Source of the DNA: Sanguibacter inulinus
Lineage (GTDB): Bacteria > Actinomycetota > Actinomycetes > Actinomycetales > Cellulomonadaceae
Direction of reading: 5' to 3'
NCBI RefSeq assembly: GCF_013415325.1
Contig: NZ_JACBYE010000020.1
Location: forward strand, 1-64,000
DNA: 64,000 nt
Translations under genes and position numbers: made by a program
Part shown: piece after piece, positions 1 to 9,764 of the stretch
How positions within the stretch are numbered: position 1 is the first letter of the stretch
How the letters are laid out: every line of letters starts with the position of its first letter
The notes under the pieces: generated by a model
Databases searched by the model: none
Told to the model about the DNA's origin: nothing
What the model saw: only the letters and a program-made list of their open reading frames with translations

Positions 1-1179
1 CGCCGGAGGTGCGACGGTCTCGGGCGCTGGCGGGGTGGTCGGTGCAGGGTCGGTCGGCGCGCTGGTCGTGGGCTCGGGGTCTGTCGGCTCGGGCCCCGGG
101 GTCTCCTCGGTGATGCCCGAGCCGTCGCCGCCAGCGGCGGCGCGCTGCTTCTCGGCGCCGACGACGGTGCTGTCCGTCGTGGTGCTGATCTCTGCGACGT
201 TGGTGTACTCGCCGAGAGACGGGTCTGTGAGGTCGACGGCGTAGGAGAGGGTGACGAACTCGTCGGCGCGGATCTCGTCGAGGACGAGTGTCAGGCCGCT
301 GGGCCCGCAGTCGAGGTCGACGATGCGCTCGGGCGAGTCTTCGCCGAACCACGTGACGGGTGACTCTGGTGCGCTCGAGACGGCTCGGACCTGGACTGTC
401 CCGCACACCATCGCCTGCCCGGGACCGAGGTCGTCGGTCACGGTGACAGGGCCGCCCGAACCGGCGTCGGACGCGGGCAGCCGGACCTCCCACGTGAGGG
501 CCTCGCCGGGCTCCGTGGTGCCCTGGTCGGGGCGGTTCCAGTACGCCCACTTCGCGGCGGTCGGGCTGGGTGGGCCTGTGCCCGGCCCCGTCATGGTCAC
601 GGTGACCGACCGCCCGGCGATCGTGACGACGGTGGTCACGGGGTCGGTGCCCAAGAGCTCGGTGTTCCACTGGACCTCGAAGAAGCCTGTGCCACCCACC
701 CCGGTCCGTCCGTCGACGTAGTCGGTCAGTGTCACGACTGCGGTGCTGCCCTGCCAGACGGCACGTGCGACCACGACCCCGTCAGGCCCGAGCAGGTCGA
801 AGGGGACTGTCGAGACCGGCACGAGCTCGGGCGGCAGGTCGACTGTGAAGGTGTCACCGGGCTGGGCCGAGTCGGGGACAGCCCACTCGACGTCGAGCCG
901 CACGCCGTCCCACGGGCCGAAGGTCGTGGTCGACAAGGTCGCCGCCGTGACAGCCGGCGGCAGCTCTGCGGCCGAGGCGAGACTGGCCGTGGGGGCGAGC
1001 AGCAGGCCGGCGATCAGCGCGGTCACGGAGGCTCGGCGCACCGCGAGTGCACCGACGACCCTGCGGGCGCCACGGGGGCGGTGGACGGCCCGGAGGGCCG
1101 GGGCGGCAGAGCCGGTGCGGGCTGGTGCTGCGGCGGGTGTGCCGGTGCGGGCCTCTGGGCTCGAGATCGGGGGGTGCAT
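1..1179 (-). CDS. Secreted Ig-like surface protein/adhesin, 3' end outside window
   Basis: The reading frame is open from an ATG at 1179 to the left edge (393 codons visible, no stop), so the C-terminus is missing. AAGGAG lies about 11 nt before the ATG. A long basic N-terminal region leads to a hydrophobic stretch at about residues 52-70 ending in SLASA, a typical signal peptide of large surface proteins. Residues about 75-340 form beta-rich repeats with phrases such as VEWAVPDSAQPGDTFTVDLP and YAVDLTDPSLGEYTNVA, like the Ig-fold domains of Gram-positive adhesins and SpaA/DUF11-type proteins. The last visible residues are Thr/Pro-rich, a stalk that often precedes an LPXTG anchor. Export is well supported. 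Ligand binding is inference. Confidence 0.75.
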   Translation of the reverse strand, partial: MHPPISSPEARTGTPAAAPARTGSAAPALRAVHRPRGARRVVGALAVRRASVTALIAGLLLAPTASLASAAELPPAVTAATLSTTTFGPWDGVRLDVEWAVPDSAQPGDTFTVDLPPELVPVSTVPFDLLGPDGVVVARAVWQGSTAVVTLTDYVDGRTGVGGTGFFEVQWNTELLGTDPVTTVVTIAGRSVTVTMTGPGTGPPSPTAAKWAYWNRPDQGTTEPGEALTWEVRLPASDAGSGGPVTVTDDLGPGQAMVCGTVQVRAVSSAPESPVTWFGEDSPERIVDLDCGPSGLTLVLDEIRADEFVTLSYAVDLTDPSLGEYTNVAEISTTTDSTVVGAEKQRAAAGGDGSGITEETPGPEPTDPEPTTSAPTDPAPTTPPAPETVAPPA

Positions 1180-1432
1180 GAGACTCGGTGCTCCTTGCTG
1201 TGGACAGTGCCCGCGACAGGTGCGGCGGGCTCTCGGCTGTCGAGCGACGGCTGGTGCGTCATGAGTGGAGACTCGCGCGCCCAGGCCGCATGACGCGGCG
1301 GGGTGTTCTTTCACCCGGTGGGCGTGGTGCCGGTGTCGCTGCAGAGGGAGAGCCCACGCCCCGGCCGGTCCGGTGGCGGGATGGTGCACGGACTGGCACG
1401 ACACCGGCGACGACGCCCGACAGGGGGAGTCT

Positions 1433-1454
1433 GGGTCTCTGACGTCAGAGACCC
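1433..1454. promoter_or_regulatory. 22-bp perfect palindrome upstream of kdp
   Basis: The half-site GGGTCTCTGAC (1433-1443) is followed directly by its exact reverse complement (1444-1454), centred on GACGTC. With no loop it is better read as a protein-binding operator than a terminator. Its right half overlaps the first of the GTCA boxes. Confidence 0.55.
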
Positions 1455-1526
1455 GTCAGGGACCTGTCACCGCACGTCAAGGAACCGTCAACGCCGACGT
1501 CCGGGACCCTCCAGCCCGGATAGACC
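1443..1526 (+). promoter_or_regulatory. Putative kdp promoter with six phased GTCA boxes
   Basis: GTCA (last copy GTCC) starts at 1444, 1455, 1466, 1476, 1487 and 1499, steps of 11, 11, 10, 11 and 12 bp, so every box faces the same side of the helix. The clearest units are CGTCAGAGACC and CGTCAGGGACC, back to back. A -10-like TAGACC sits at 1521-1526, which puts the last box at the -35 position, the layout expected for an OmpR/PhoB-family activator. KdpE, encoded at the operon's end, is the obvious candidate. A PhoP-like factor is the alternative, because actinobacterial PHO boxes are 11-bp direct repeats. Confidence 0.5.
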
Positions 1527-1598
1527 GGTGGTGTGCACCTCTCGTGTGCGCCGACCGCCTGACCCGCGGTCGTCCTGACGTCCGAAGGCGTGACAGAC

Positions 1599-1691
1599 AT
1601 GGCCGACCTGGCCTACATCCTCCTGACGGTCGCGTTCTTCGCGACCGTCGCCCTCGTCGCCCGTCGCTCCGGCGACAGGGACGCGTCGTGA
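1599..1691 (+). CDS. Small single-helix membrane protein at the head of the kdp operon
   Basis: This 30-codon ORF starts at ATG 1599 and encodes one hydrophobic helix (YILLTVAFFATVALVA) with a charged tail RRSGDRDAS. Its TGA overlaps the GTG of kdpF by four bases (GTGA at 1688-1691), so the two are probably translationally coupled. I recall similar tiny hydrophobic ORFs directly before kdpF in other actinobacteria, but no function is assigned. It could be an extra KdpF-like stabiliser of the Kdp complex. There is no strong Shine-Dalgarno sequence. Confidence 0.55.
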   Translation: MADLAYILLTVAFFATVALVARRSGDRDAS

Positions 1692-1780
1692 GCGCGGCCG
1701 ACTGGGTGGCCCTCGCGGTCTCCGTCGTGGTGCTCGGATACCTCTTCACGGTGCTGCTGCGCGCCGGTCGGGGGCGATGA
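1688..1780 (+). CDS. kdpF: Potassium-transporting ATPase subunit KdpF
   Basis: This 30-residue protein has a GTG start at 1688, a single membrane helix (WVALAVSVVVLGYLFTVLL) and a short basic tail, the size and layout of KdpF. KdpF stabilises the KdpABC complex in the membrane. The stop TGA overlaps the ATG of kdpA at 1777, so translation is coupled. Position immediately before kdpA supports the call more than sequence, since KdpF is poorly conserved. Confidence 0.8.
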   Translation: MSAADWVALAVSVVVLGYLFTVLLRAGRGR

Positions 1781-3447
1781 CCATGAGCGAGACCTGGACG
1801 GCCGTCGGGCAGATCTCCCTGCTCGTCGCGGCCCTCGCCGCGGTGCACCTGCCGCTCGGTGCCTACCTGGCCCACGTGTACACCTCCCCGCGCCACCTGA
1901 AGGTCGAGCGCCTCGGCTACCGCCTCATGCGGGTCGACGCCGACGCCGAGCAGCGCTGGACCTCGTACCTCTTCTCCCTGCTGGGCTTCTCCCTCGTGTC
2001 TCTGCTGGCCCTGTACGCGCTGGGCCGCCTGCAGGAGCACCTGCCGATGAACCTCGGTGTGAGCGCCTTCGACCCCGCGGGCGCGTGGAACACCGCGGTG
2101 TCCTTCGTGTCGAACACCAACTGGCAGTGGTACTCCGGCGAGGCCGCAGCCGGTCACGTCTACCAGATGGTCGGGCTCGCCGTGCAGAACTTCGTCTCTG
2201 CTGCTGTCGGCATCTCGGTGGCCATCGCCCTGGTCCGCGGCTTCGCGCGGTCCGGCACGGACGGGCGCGTCGGGAACTTCTGGTCCGACCTCACGCGCAC
2301 CTGCGTCCGGGTGCTGCTGCCGATGGCTCTGCTCGCCGCGGTCGCGCTCCTCGCGACAGGCGTGATCCAGAGCTTCGACCCGCACAGCACGGTCCAGACC
2401 CTCTCGGGCGGCACGCAGTCGATGCTCGGCGGACCCGTCGCCTCGCAGGAGGCCATCAAGGAGCTCGGCACCAACGGCGGCGGGTTCTTCAACGCGAACT
2501 CCGCCCACCCGCTCGAGAACCCCACGCCGGTGAGCAACCTGCTCGAGATCTTCCTGCTGCTCGTCATCCCCTTCACGCTCCCGAGGGCCTTCGGCCTCAT
2601 GGTGCGCGACACCCGCCAGGGCTTCGCGATCGTCTCGGTCATGGGCTCGCTGTTCCTCGCCGGGGCGGCCCTGCTCACCTGGGCCGAGATGTCCGGCCCA
2701 GGCCTCGCGGCCCAGGCCGCAGGCGGTGCGCTCGAGGGCAAAGAGCTGCGCTTCGGCACCGCTGGCTCGGCGCTCTTCGCCGCCGCGACGACAGGTACCT
2801 CGACAGGTGCGGTCAACTCGATGCACGACTCGCTCACAGCACCCGGCGGCGGTGTCGCCGTCTTCAACATGCTGCTCGGCGAGATCGCCCCCGGCGGTGT
2901 CGGGTCCGGCCTCTACGGCATGCTCGTCCTCGCGATCGTCGCGGTGTTCATCGCCGGTCTCATGGTCGGACGGACACCTGAGTACCTCGGCAAGAAGATC
3001 GGCCGCCAGGAGATCACCCTCGTGGCGCTGTACATCCTCACCGTCCCGCTGCTCGTCCTCGTCGGCACGGCACTGGCCATCTCGTTGCCCGCTGGCCAGG
3101 CCGGCATCCAGGAGGCCGGCCCGCACGGGCTCTCCGAGGTGCTCTACGCGATGACCTCGGCCGCCAACAACAACGGCTCGGCCTTCGCCGGGCTCACCGT
3201 CGCGACGCCGTTCTACAACACGCTGCTCGGCGTCCTCATGCTCGTCGGACGCTTCGTGCCGATCGCCCTCGTGCTGGCGCTCGCGGGCAGGTTCGCCAGC
3301 CAGAAGACCGTCCCCGCGACCGCAGGCACCCTGCCCACGCACCAGCCGCTCTTCGCGGGGCTGCTCGGGTCTGTCGCGCTGGTCGTCGTCGGTCTCACCT
3401 TCATCCCCGTCCTGTCCCTCGGTCCGATCGTGGAGTCGCTCTCATGA
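1777..3447 (+). CDS. kdpA: Potassium-transporting ATPase subunit KdpA
   Basis: A 556-residue polytopic membrane protein of normal family length. KdpA is the potassium-selective channel-like subunit of the KdpFABC P-type ATPase. Selectivity-loop segments are visible: [39 protein letters not shown] and [13 protein letters not shown]. The start could be ATG 1777, overlapping the kdpF stop, or ATG 1783 two codons later. The gene overlaps kdpB by four bases (ATGA at 3444-3447). Confidence 0.97.
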   Translation: MTMSETWTAVGQISLLVAALAAVHLPLGAYLAHVYTSPRHLKVERLGYRLMRVDADAEQRWTSYLFSLLGFSLVSLLALYALGRLQEHLPMNLGVSAFDPAGAWNTAVSFVSNTNWQWYSGEAAAGHVYQMVGLAVQNFVSAAVGISVAIALVRGFARSGTDGRVGNFWSDLTRTCVRVLLPMALLAAVALLATGVIQSFDPHSTVQTLSGGTQSMLGGPVASQEAIKELGTNGGGFFNANSAHPLENPTPVSNLLEIFLLLVIPFTLPRAFGLMVRDTRQGFAIVSVMGSLFLAGAALLTWAEMSGPGLAAQAAGGALEGKELRFGTAGSALFAAATTGTSTGAVNSMHDSLTAPGGGVAVFNMLLGEIAPGGVGSGLYGMLVLAIVAVFIAGLMVGRTPEYLGKKIGRQEITLVALYILTVPLLVLVGTALAISLPAGQAGIQEAGPHGLSEVLYAMTSAANNNGSAFAGLTVATPFYNTLLGVLMLVGRFVPIALVLALAGRFASQKTVPATAGTLPTHQPLFAGLLGSVALVVVGLTFIPVLSLGPIVESLS

Positions 3448-5699
3448 ACCGCCCAGCCACCCGTCACCCGGCCGCACAGCAGCCGACCGACCAGCACGTG
3501 GAGCAACCTCCCGCAGGCTCGACCACCGACCCCGTCGCGCCGGTCGCCGACGGCGCAGCACAGCCTGGTGGATCCGCGGCAGCACCCTCCGGACGCCGCG
3601 CGTCGAGCCTGTCCTGGCCGCAGGTGCGCTCCGCCCTGCCCGGTGCCTTCCGCAAGCTCGACCCGCGCGAGCTGCTCGACTCGCCGGTCTTGCTGATCGT
3701 CGAGATCGGCGCCGTCGCCTCGACGGTCCTGGCCGTGGCCGACCCGTCGGTCTTCGCCGTGACCATCGTCGTGTGGCTGTGGGCCACAGTCCTGTTCGCG
3801 ACCCTCGCCGAGTCCATCGCCGAGAGCCGCGGCAAGGCGCAGGCCTCGTCGCTGCGCGCCACCCAGACCCAGACGACGGCCCGCCGCGTCGACGCCCCTG
3901 TCGACACGACCCGGTACACGGGCAACCTGCTCGCGCTGCCGACCGTCGACGTCGCGTCGTCCTCGCTCTCCGTCGGCGACGTGGTCGTCGTGCGGGCCGG
4001 CGAGGTGATCCCCGGTGACGGGGACGTGATCGAGGGCGCCGCGTCGGTCGACGAGTCGGCCATCACGGGGGAGTCCGCGCCGGTGATCCGCGAGTCGGGC
4101 GGCGACCGCTCGGCCGTGACCGGCGGCACCGTGGTGCTCTCCGACACGATCGTCGTGCGCATCACCGCGGCCGCAGGGTCCACCTTCGTGGACCGCATGA
4201 TCGCCCTCGTCGAGGGGTCGGAGCGTCAGCGCACCCCCAACGAGATCGCGCTCAACATCCTTCTCACGTCGCTGACGATCATCTTCCTGCTGGCTGTCGT
4301 CACCCTCCAGCCCTTCGCCGTGTACTCCGGGTCGCGCCAGTCGCTGCTCGTCCTCACGGCCCTGCTCGTCTGCCTCATCCCGACGACCATCGGTGCGCTG
4401 CTCTCGGCCATCGGCATCGCCGGGATGGACCGTCTCGTGCAGCGCAACGTCCTCGCGATGTCGGGCCGGGCCGTCGAGGCCGCCGGTGACGTCGACGTGC
4501 TCCTCCTCGACAAGACCGGGACGATCACCTACGGCAACCGGCAGGCGAGCGACCTGCTCGTCGCCCCCGGAGCGACGATCGCCGACCTCGCCTCTGCTGC
4601 TCGGCTCGCGTCGCTCGCCGACGAGACGCCCGAGGGACGCAGCGTCGTCACGCTCGTCGACGCCGGGTACGCCGAGCACGTCGCGGCGACCACGCAGGAC
4701 GACGGGGCCGTGGTCGAGCTCGTGCCGTTCAGCGCGACCACCCGGATGAGCGGCATCGACGTGAGCCCGGCCGAGCGTGCGGGCACGACCTCCACCCCGC
4801 GGACCAGCATCCGCAAGGGGGCCGCGAGCGCAGTCCACGCCTGGGTGCACTCGACCGGGGGGCACACACCCGACCAGGTGCAGACCCTGGTCGACGGGGT
4901 GAGCGCGTCGGGCGGGACACCGTTGGTGGTGGCCCGGCAGACGGGCGCCGGACCCGCGCAGGTGCTCGGGGTGATCCACCTCAAGGACGTCGTCAAGACG
5001 GGCCTGCGCGAACGCTTCGACGAGCTGCGTGCCATGGGCATCCGCACCGTCATGGTCACCGGTGACAACGCGATCACCGCCCGGGCGATCGCTGAGGAGG
5101 CCGGGGTGGACGACGTCCTCGCGGAGGCCACGCCGGAGGACAAGCTCGCGCTGATCCGCCGGGAGCAGGAGGGCGGTCACCTCGTGGCCATGTGCGGGGA
5201 CGGGACGAACGACGCCCCGGCCCTCGCGCAGGCCGACGTGGGTGTCGCGATGAACACCGGGACCTCCGCGGCCAAGGAGGCCGGGAACATGGTCGACCTC
5301 GACTCGGACCCGACCAAGCTCATCGAGGTGGTGCAGATCGGCAAGCAGCTGCTCATCACGCGCGGGGCGCTGACCACCTTCTCGATCGCCAACGACATCG
5401 CGAAGTACTTCGCGATCCTCCCGGCGATGTTCATGGTGGTCTTCCCCCAGCTCGAGGTGCTCAACATCATGCGGCTCTCGAGCCCGGAGTCCGCGATCGT
5501 CTCCGCGGTGATCTTCAACGCGCTGATCATCGTGGTGCTCATCCCGCTCTCGCTGCGCGGGGTCGCCTACAGACCGGCGTCGGCGTCGACCATGCTGCGT
5601 CGCAACCTCCTCGTCTACGGGCTGGGCGGCCTGGTCGCCCCGTTCCTCGGCATCAAGCTCATCGACCTGCTCGCCTCGCTTCTCCCTGGGATCGGCTGA
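3444..5699 (+). CDS. kdpB: Potassium-transporting ATPase catalytic subunit KdpB
   Basis: A 751-residue P-type ATPase subunit that hydrolyses ATP to drive K+ uptake through KdpA. It has the actuator motif TGES, the phosphorylation loop DKTGT with Asp about residue 356, and the hinge motif [11 protein letters not shown]. The N-terminus carries about 65 extra residues rich in Ala, Pro, Gln and Thr before the conserved [11 protein letters not shown] segment. This is longer than the enteric protein and is probably a disordered cytoplasmic tail. The ATG overlaps the kdpA stop. Confidence 0.97.
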   Translation: MNRPATRHPAAQQPTDQHVEQPPAGSTTDPVAPVADGAAQPGGSAAAPSGRRASSLSWPQVRSALPGAFRKLDPRELLDSPVLLIVEIGAVASTVLAVADPSVFAVTIVVWLWATVLFATLAESIAESRGKAQASSLRATQTQTTARRVDAPVDTTRYTGNLLALPTVDVASSSLSVGDVVVVRAGEVIPGDGDVIEGAASVDESAITGESAPVIRESGGDRSAVTGGTVVLSDTIVVRITAAAGSTFVDRMIALVEGSERQRTPNEIALNILLTSLTIIFLLAVVTLQPFAVYSGSRQSLLVLTALLVCLIPTTIGALLSAIGIAGMDRLVQRNVLAMSGRAVEAAGDVDVLLLDKTGTITYGNRQASDLLVAPGATIADLASAARLASLADETPEGRSVVTLVDAGYAEHVAATTQDDGAVVELVPFSATTRMSGIDVSPAERAGTTSTPRTSIRKGAASAVHAWVHSTGGHTPDQVQTLVDGVSASGGTPLVVARQTGAGPAQVLGVIHLKDVVKTGLRERFDELRAMGIRTVMVTGDNAITARAIAEEAGVDDVLAEATPEDKLALIRREQEGGHLVAMCGDGTNDAPALAQADVGVAMNTGTSAAKEAGNMVDLDSDPTKLIEVVQIGKQLLITRGALTTFSIANDIAKYFAILPAMFMVVFPQLEVLNIMRLSSPESAIVSAVIFNALIIVVLIPLSLRGVAYRPASASTMLRRNLLVYGLGGLVAPFLGIKLIDLLASLLPGIG

Positions 5700-5700
5700 C

Positions 5701-6369
5701 ATGGCACACGACAACTTCTCCGCACGCCAGCCCGCAGGGGCTCGCTCGTTGAGCACCCGCCGCGGTGCGGTATCTCTTGCCCGGCAGAGCCTCGCGGGGC
5801 TCCGGGTGCTCGTGGTCCTCACGGTCCTGCTCGGGGTCGTCTACCCCCTGGCGGTGTGGGGGGTCGGGCAGGTGGCCTTCCGCTGGCAGGCCGAGGGCTC
5901 GCTGCTCACGGCCTCGGGGGATCGGACCACGTCGCGCTCCGACGCCGTCGGCTCGGCGCTGGTCGGGCAGGCCTTCACCGGGGACGAGTACTTCCAGCCG
6001 CGTCCCTCGGCTGCTGGCGACGGGTACGACACCCTCGCATCGGCGGGCTCGAACCTCGGACCGCTCAACCCCGACCTGGTCGCGACGATCGAGGAGCGCC
6101 GAGCAGCCGTGGCAGCACAGGACGGCACCGACCCGGCCGCCGTGCCCGCCGACGCGCTCACGGCGTCGGCCTCGGGGCTCGACCCGCACGTCTCGCCCGA
6201 GTACGCCGAGCAGCAGGTAGCCCGCGTCGCGCAGGCTCGCGGGCTCGACGAGGGGACGGTCCGGGCGCTCGTGGCCGAGCACACCCAGGGCCGCGACCTC
6301 GGGTTCCTCGGCGAGCCGCGGGTCTCCGTGCTCGAGCTCAACCTCGCGCTGGGCATGATGTCCTCATGA
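5701..6369 (+). CDS. kdpC: Potassium-transporting ATPase subunit KdpC
   Basis: A 222-residue protein with one N-terminal membrane helix (VLVVLTVLLGVVYPLAVWGVG) and a soluble domain containing GSNLGPLNPDL and LDPHVSPEYAEQQVARVAQARG, hallmarks of KdpC. It is the accessory subunit that raises the pump's ATP affinity. The ATG follows the kdpB stop by one base. Confidence 0.96.
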   Translation: MAHDNFSARQPAGARSLSTRRGAVSLARQSLAGLRVLVVLTVLLGVVYPLAVWGVGQVAFRWQAEGSLLTASGDRTTSRSDAVGSALVGQAFTGDEYFQPRPSAAGDGYDTLASAGSNLGPLNPDLVATIEERRAAVAAQDGTDPAAVPADALTASASGLDPHVSPEYAEQQVARVAQARGLDEGTVRALVAEHTQGRDLGFLGEPRVSVLELNLALGMMSS

Positions 6370-6378
6370 GGTCGAACG

Positions 6379-9036
6379 ATGGGTGACAGGCGCACGGGGC
6401 GGCTCACGGTGTACCTGGGGGCCGCCCCCGGCGTGGGGAAGACCTTCGCGATGCTCGACGAGGCCCGACGCCGCCGCGACCGCGGCACCGACGTGGTCGT
6501 CGGGCTCGTCGAGACCCACGGACGGCAGGCGACGGCCGAGCAGGTCGGCGACCTCGAGGTGCTGCCACGTGCGGTGATCTCCTACAGGGGGACCGAGCTC
6601 GGGGAGCTCGACGTCGCCGCGGTGCTGGCCCGCGCACCCCAGGTGGTGCTCGTCGACGAGCTCGCGCACAGCAACGCGCCGGGGTCGACGCACCCCAAGC
6701 GCTGGCAGGACGTCACCGACCTCCTCGAGGCCGGGATCGACGTGGTGACGACGGTCAACGTGCAGCACCTGGAGTCCCTCGGTGACGACGTGCACGCCAT
6801 CACCGGCGTGCGCCAGCGCGAGACCGTGCCCGACCACGTGGTCCGGGCCGCCGACCAGGTCCAGCTCGTCGACCTGTCGCCCGACGCCCTGCGCCGCCGG
6901 CTCGCGCACGGCAACGTGTACCGCGCCGAGCAGATCGACGCGTCGCTGTCCTCGTACTTCCGTGTCGGCAACCTCACCGCGCTGCGCGAGCTCGCGCTGC
7001 TGTGGCTCGCCGACAGCGTCGACGACGCCCTCACCCGCTACCGCTCCGACCACGCGATCGACGGGACGTGGCCCGCCCGCGAGCGCATCGTCGTCGCCGT
7101 CACCGGCGGGCCCGAGGGGGAGACGCTGCTGCGCCGCGGGGCGCGCATCGCCCAGCGCACCGCCGGGTCCGAGCTGCTCGCCGTGCACGTCCTGGCGACC
7201 GACGGCCTGCCCTCGGCGCCACCGGCCGCGATCGCCGCCGACCGCGAGCTCACCCTGGCGCTCGGCGGGACCTTCCACACGGTCGTCGGTGAAGACGTCC
7301 CGTCGGCTGTCGTCGACTTCGCGCGGGGCGTCAACGCGACCATGATCGTCGTCGGCGTGTCCAGGCACTCCCGCGTGCGCGAGGCGCTGCTCGGCTCGTC
7401 GAGCACCCAGACCGCCCAGCTCGCGGGGAGCATCGACGTGCACCTGGTCACGCACGAGCAGGCGCGGTCCGGGTCGCCGCTGCGCCGACGGTGGTCGGCG
7501 CTGTCCAGGGCCCGGCAGGTGGCGGGGTGGGCGCTCGCGGTCGTGCTGCCGGCACTCCTCACGGGGTTGGTGTGGTGGTTCCGCGGCGACGTGTCGCTGA
7601 CGACCGAGCTCATGCTGTTCCTCGCCGGGACTGTCGGGGTCGCGCTGGTCGGCGGGCTGTGGCCGGCCGTGGCCGCGGCGCTGCTGTCCTTCGTCTGCGT
7701 CAACTGGTTCTTCACCCCGCCGACGGGGATGCTCACGGTCTCCAGCCCGGAGAACGCCCTCGCCCTCGTCGTGTTCGTGGTGGTCGCGGTGTCGGTCGCC
7801 TCGGTCGTGGACCTCGCGGCGCGCCGGACCGCCCAGGCGTACAGGGCGCGGGCCGAGGCCTCGACGCTCGCGGCGCTGTCCCGCTCGGTGCTGTCCGGCG
7901 ACGACTCTGCCGACGCGGTCGTGTCGCGGCTCGCCGAGACCTTCGCGGTCTCCGAGGTTCGGCTCGAGGAGCGCGCGGGCCCGAAGGCTCCGTGGGAGAC
8001 GGTCGCCTGCACCTACCGAGCCGGGCAGCGCGGTGGCGACGACGCCTCGACGTCGACGGTCCGGATCGACGACGACCGCCGTCTGGTGGTCGTCGGGCGG
8101 ACGCTCCCTGCGAGCGACCAGCAGGTCCTCGAGGCCTTCGCGGCACAGGCGGGCATCGTCCTGGAGTACAGGCGGCTGCGCGAGGCCGCGTCCCAGGCTG
8201 CCGTGCTCGAGCAGGCCGACGCGACCCGCACGGCGCTGCTCGCCGCTGTGTCCCACGACCTGCGGACACCGCTCGCCTCGATCCGGGCGGCGATCGACGG
8301 GCTCAGCGCGCACGACGTGGCGCTCGCCCCCGAGGACGAAGAGGCGTTGCTCGACACCATCGGCGGGTCGACCGCGCGCCTCGAGGCGCTCATCGCGAAC
8401 CTGCTCGACCTGTCCCGCATCCAGACCGGCAGCGTGCGCGCCGTGCTCCAGGCACGGTCCGTCGACGAGATCGTGCCCGTGGCGGTCGAGGGGCTCGGTG
8501 CGGGGGCTGTCGACCTCGCAGTCCCGGACAACCTGCCGCTCGTGCTCACCGACGCTGGGCTGCTCGAGCGCGCCGTCGCCAACGTGGTCGCCAACGCTGT
8601 GCGTTTCTCGCCGGCCGGGGTCCCGGTGCTCGTCACGGCCTCGGCACGGCCGGGCGAGGTCGAGATCCGCGTGGTCGACCGCGGGCCCGGTCTCGACGAC
8701 GAGCGCAAGGACCGCATGTTCGAGCCGTTCCAGCGGCTGGGGGACACCTCGCCCGACGGTCTCGGGCTCGGCCTCGCCGTGGCGCAGGGGCTCGTGCGGG
8801 CCGTCGGGGCTACCTTGGTCGTCGACGACACCCCGGGAGGTGGGCTGACGATGGTGCTGACGGTGCCGACTGCGGAGGGCGCTGCTGACGCCGTCGCCAG
8901 AGCTGACGACCTGGACCGTGCCGAGACGACTGACGTGTCGGTCGGGACGGTCTCGCCCCGGCTGTCCGAGGTCGCGCGGTCCGGTGACGCCGGGTCTGGT
9001 GGTTCGGCACGCTCCGGCGACGGCGGCCTGCTGTGA
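6379..9036 (+). CDS. kdpD: Sensor histidine kinase KdpD
   Basis: An 885-residue kinase with the full KdpD architecture. The N-terminal KdpD domain has the Walker A-like motif GAAPGVGKTF, followed by a universal-stress-protein-like domain (residues about 230-360), four membrane helices (about 375-480), a GAF-like stretch, then a HisKA domain with the phospho-acceptor His at about residue 626 in SHDLRTPLAS and a HATPase domain (NVVANAVRFSP, GLGLGLAVA). It senses low K+ or osmotic stress and phosphorylates KdpE. The C-terminus ends in a Ser/Gly-rich tail that overlaps kdpE. Confidence 0.96.
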   Translation: MGDRRTGRLTVYLGAAPGVGKTFAMLDEARRRRDRGTDVVVGLVETHGRQATAEQVGDLEVLPRAVISYRGTELGELDVAAVLARAPQVVLVDELAHSNAPGSTHPKRWQDVTDLLEAGIDVVTTVNVQHLESLGDDVHAITGVRQRETVPDHVVRAADQVQLVDLSPDALRRRLAHGNVYRAEQIDASLSSYFRVGNLTALRELALLWLADSVDDALTRYRSDHAIDGTWPARERIVVAVTGGPEGETLLRRGARIAQRTAGSELLAVHVLATDGLPSAPPAAIAADRELTLALGGTFHTVVGEDVPSAVVDFARGVNATMIVVGVSRHSRVREALLGSSSTQTAQLAGSIDVHLVTHEQARSGSPLRRRWSALSRARQVAGWALAVVLPALLTGLVWWFRGDVSLTTELMLFLAGTVGVALVGGLWPAVAAALLSFVCVNWFFTPPTGMLTVSSPENALALVVFVVVAVSVASVVDLAARRTAQAYRARAEASTLAALSRSVLSGDDSADAVVSRLAETFAVSEVRLEERAGPKAPWETVACTYRAGQRGGDDASTSTVRIDDDRRLVVVGRTLPASDQQVLEAFAAQAGIVLEYRRLREAASQAAVLEQADATRTALLAAVSHDLRTPLASIRAAIDGLSAHDVALAPEDEEALLDTIGGSTARLEALIANLLDLSRIQTGSVRAVLQARSVDEIVPVAVEGLGAGAVDLAVPDNLPLVLTDAGLLERAVANVVANAVRFSPAGVPVLVTASARPGEVEIRVVDRGPGLDDERKDRMFEPFQRLGDTSPDGLGLGLAVAQGLVRAVGATLVVDDTPGGGLTMVLTVPTAEGAADAVARADDLDRAETTDVSVGTVSPRLSEVARSGDAGSGGSARSGDGGLL

Positions 9037-9755
9037 CGGCCGCGGGTGCAGCTGGAGCCTCGGCTGCGGTCCCCGGCACCGCAGTGCTCGTCGTCGACGA
9101 CGACGCCGGTCTCGTGCGTGCCCTCGCCATCAACCTGCGCACCCACGGCTGGGTCGTCACGACCGCGACGAACGGGGCCGAGGCCCTCGACGCAGCGGCG
9201 AGCAGCCATCCTGACGTGGTGCTCCTCGACCTCGGCCTGCCGGACATGAGCGGCCTCGACGTCATCGCCGGGATCCGCGGGTGGAGCCGGGTGCCGATCG
9301 TCGTGCTCTCGGCCCGCCAGCTCGGTGACGACAAGGTCGACGCCCTCGACGCCGGCGCGGACGACTACGTGACCAAGCCCTTCGCGATGAACGAGCTGCT
9401 CGCCCGGCTGCGCGCTGCTGTGCGGCGGGCCGCGCCCGTCGACGAGGTGCAGACGCCCGTGGTCGAGGCCGGTGACCTGGTGATCGACCTCGCGCGCCGC
9501 AAGGTCCAGCGCGCGGGGGAGGACGTGCGGCTCAGCCCCACCGAGTGGTCGCTGCTCGAGGTGCTGGTCCGCAACCGCGGCAAGATGGTCGGCCGTGTGC
9601 AGCTCCTCCACGAGGTGTGGGGCCCGTCGTACTCGGCCGAGACCAACTACCTGCGGGTCTACACAGCCCAGCTCCGCCGCAAGCTCGAGGCCGACCCCTC
9701 GGCGCCGCGCCACATCATCACCCAGCCGGGCATGGGCTACGTCTTCGAGGTGTGA
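9033..9755 (+). CDS. kdpE: Response regulator KdpE
   Basis: A 240-residue OmpR-family regulator with a receiver domain whose phospho-accepting Asp is at about residue 66 (VVLLDLGLPDMSG) and whose conserved Lys lies in DYVTKPF. The winged-helix domain ends with NYLRVYTAQLRRKLE and PGMGYVFEV. The GTG start overlaps the kdpD stop. It should activate kdp transcription, and the phased GTCA boxes at 1443-1508 are a candidate binding site. Regulators are usually unlinked or only partly linked to kdpFABC; here all sit in one run. The stop lies only 9 bp from the convergent hydrolase gene. Confidence 0.95.
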   Translation: MTAAGAAGASAAVPGTAVLVVDDDAGLVRALAINLRTHGWVVTTATNGAEALDAAASSHPDVVLLDLGLPDMSGLDVIAGIRGWSRVPIVVLSARQLGDDKVDALDAGADDYVTKPFAMNELLARLRAAVRRAAPVDEVQTPVVEAGDLVIDLARRKVQRAGEDVRLSPTEWSLLEVLVRNRGKMVGRVQLLHEVWGPSYSAETNYLRVYTAQLRRKLEADPSAPRHIITQPGMGYVFEV

Positions 9756-9764
9756 GCGGGGGCG

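Larger units (their letters stand above)
1180..1598. other. 419-bp divergent intergenic region between adhesin and kdp operon
   Basis: No convincing protein gene over 30 codons fits here. The right third carries the 22-bp palindrome and the phased GTCA boxes described separately. The left part (1180-1430) must hold the adhesin promoter, but I cannot point to one. A possible 9-codon leaderless ORF (GTG at 1533, stop at 1560-1562) follows the putative -10 hexamer. Confidence 0.5.

Noticed and set aside
35-1264. Plus-strand open frames across the left edge
   Set aside because: They are antisense to a minus-strand frame with signal peptide, ribosome site and sensible Ig-like domain sequence.
1533-1562. 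Nine-codon ORF after the kdp -10 as a leader peptide
   Set aside because: Position fits a leaderless start, but nine codons give no statistical support and no attenuator hairpin follows; kept only as a remark.
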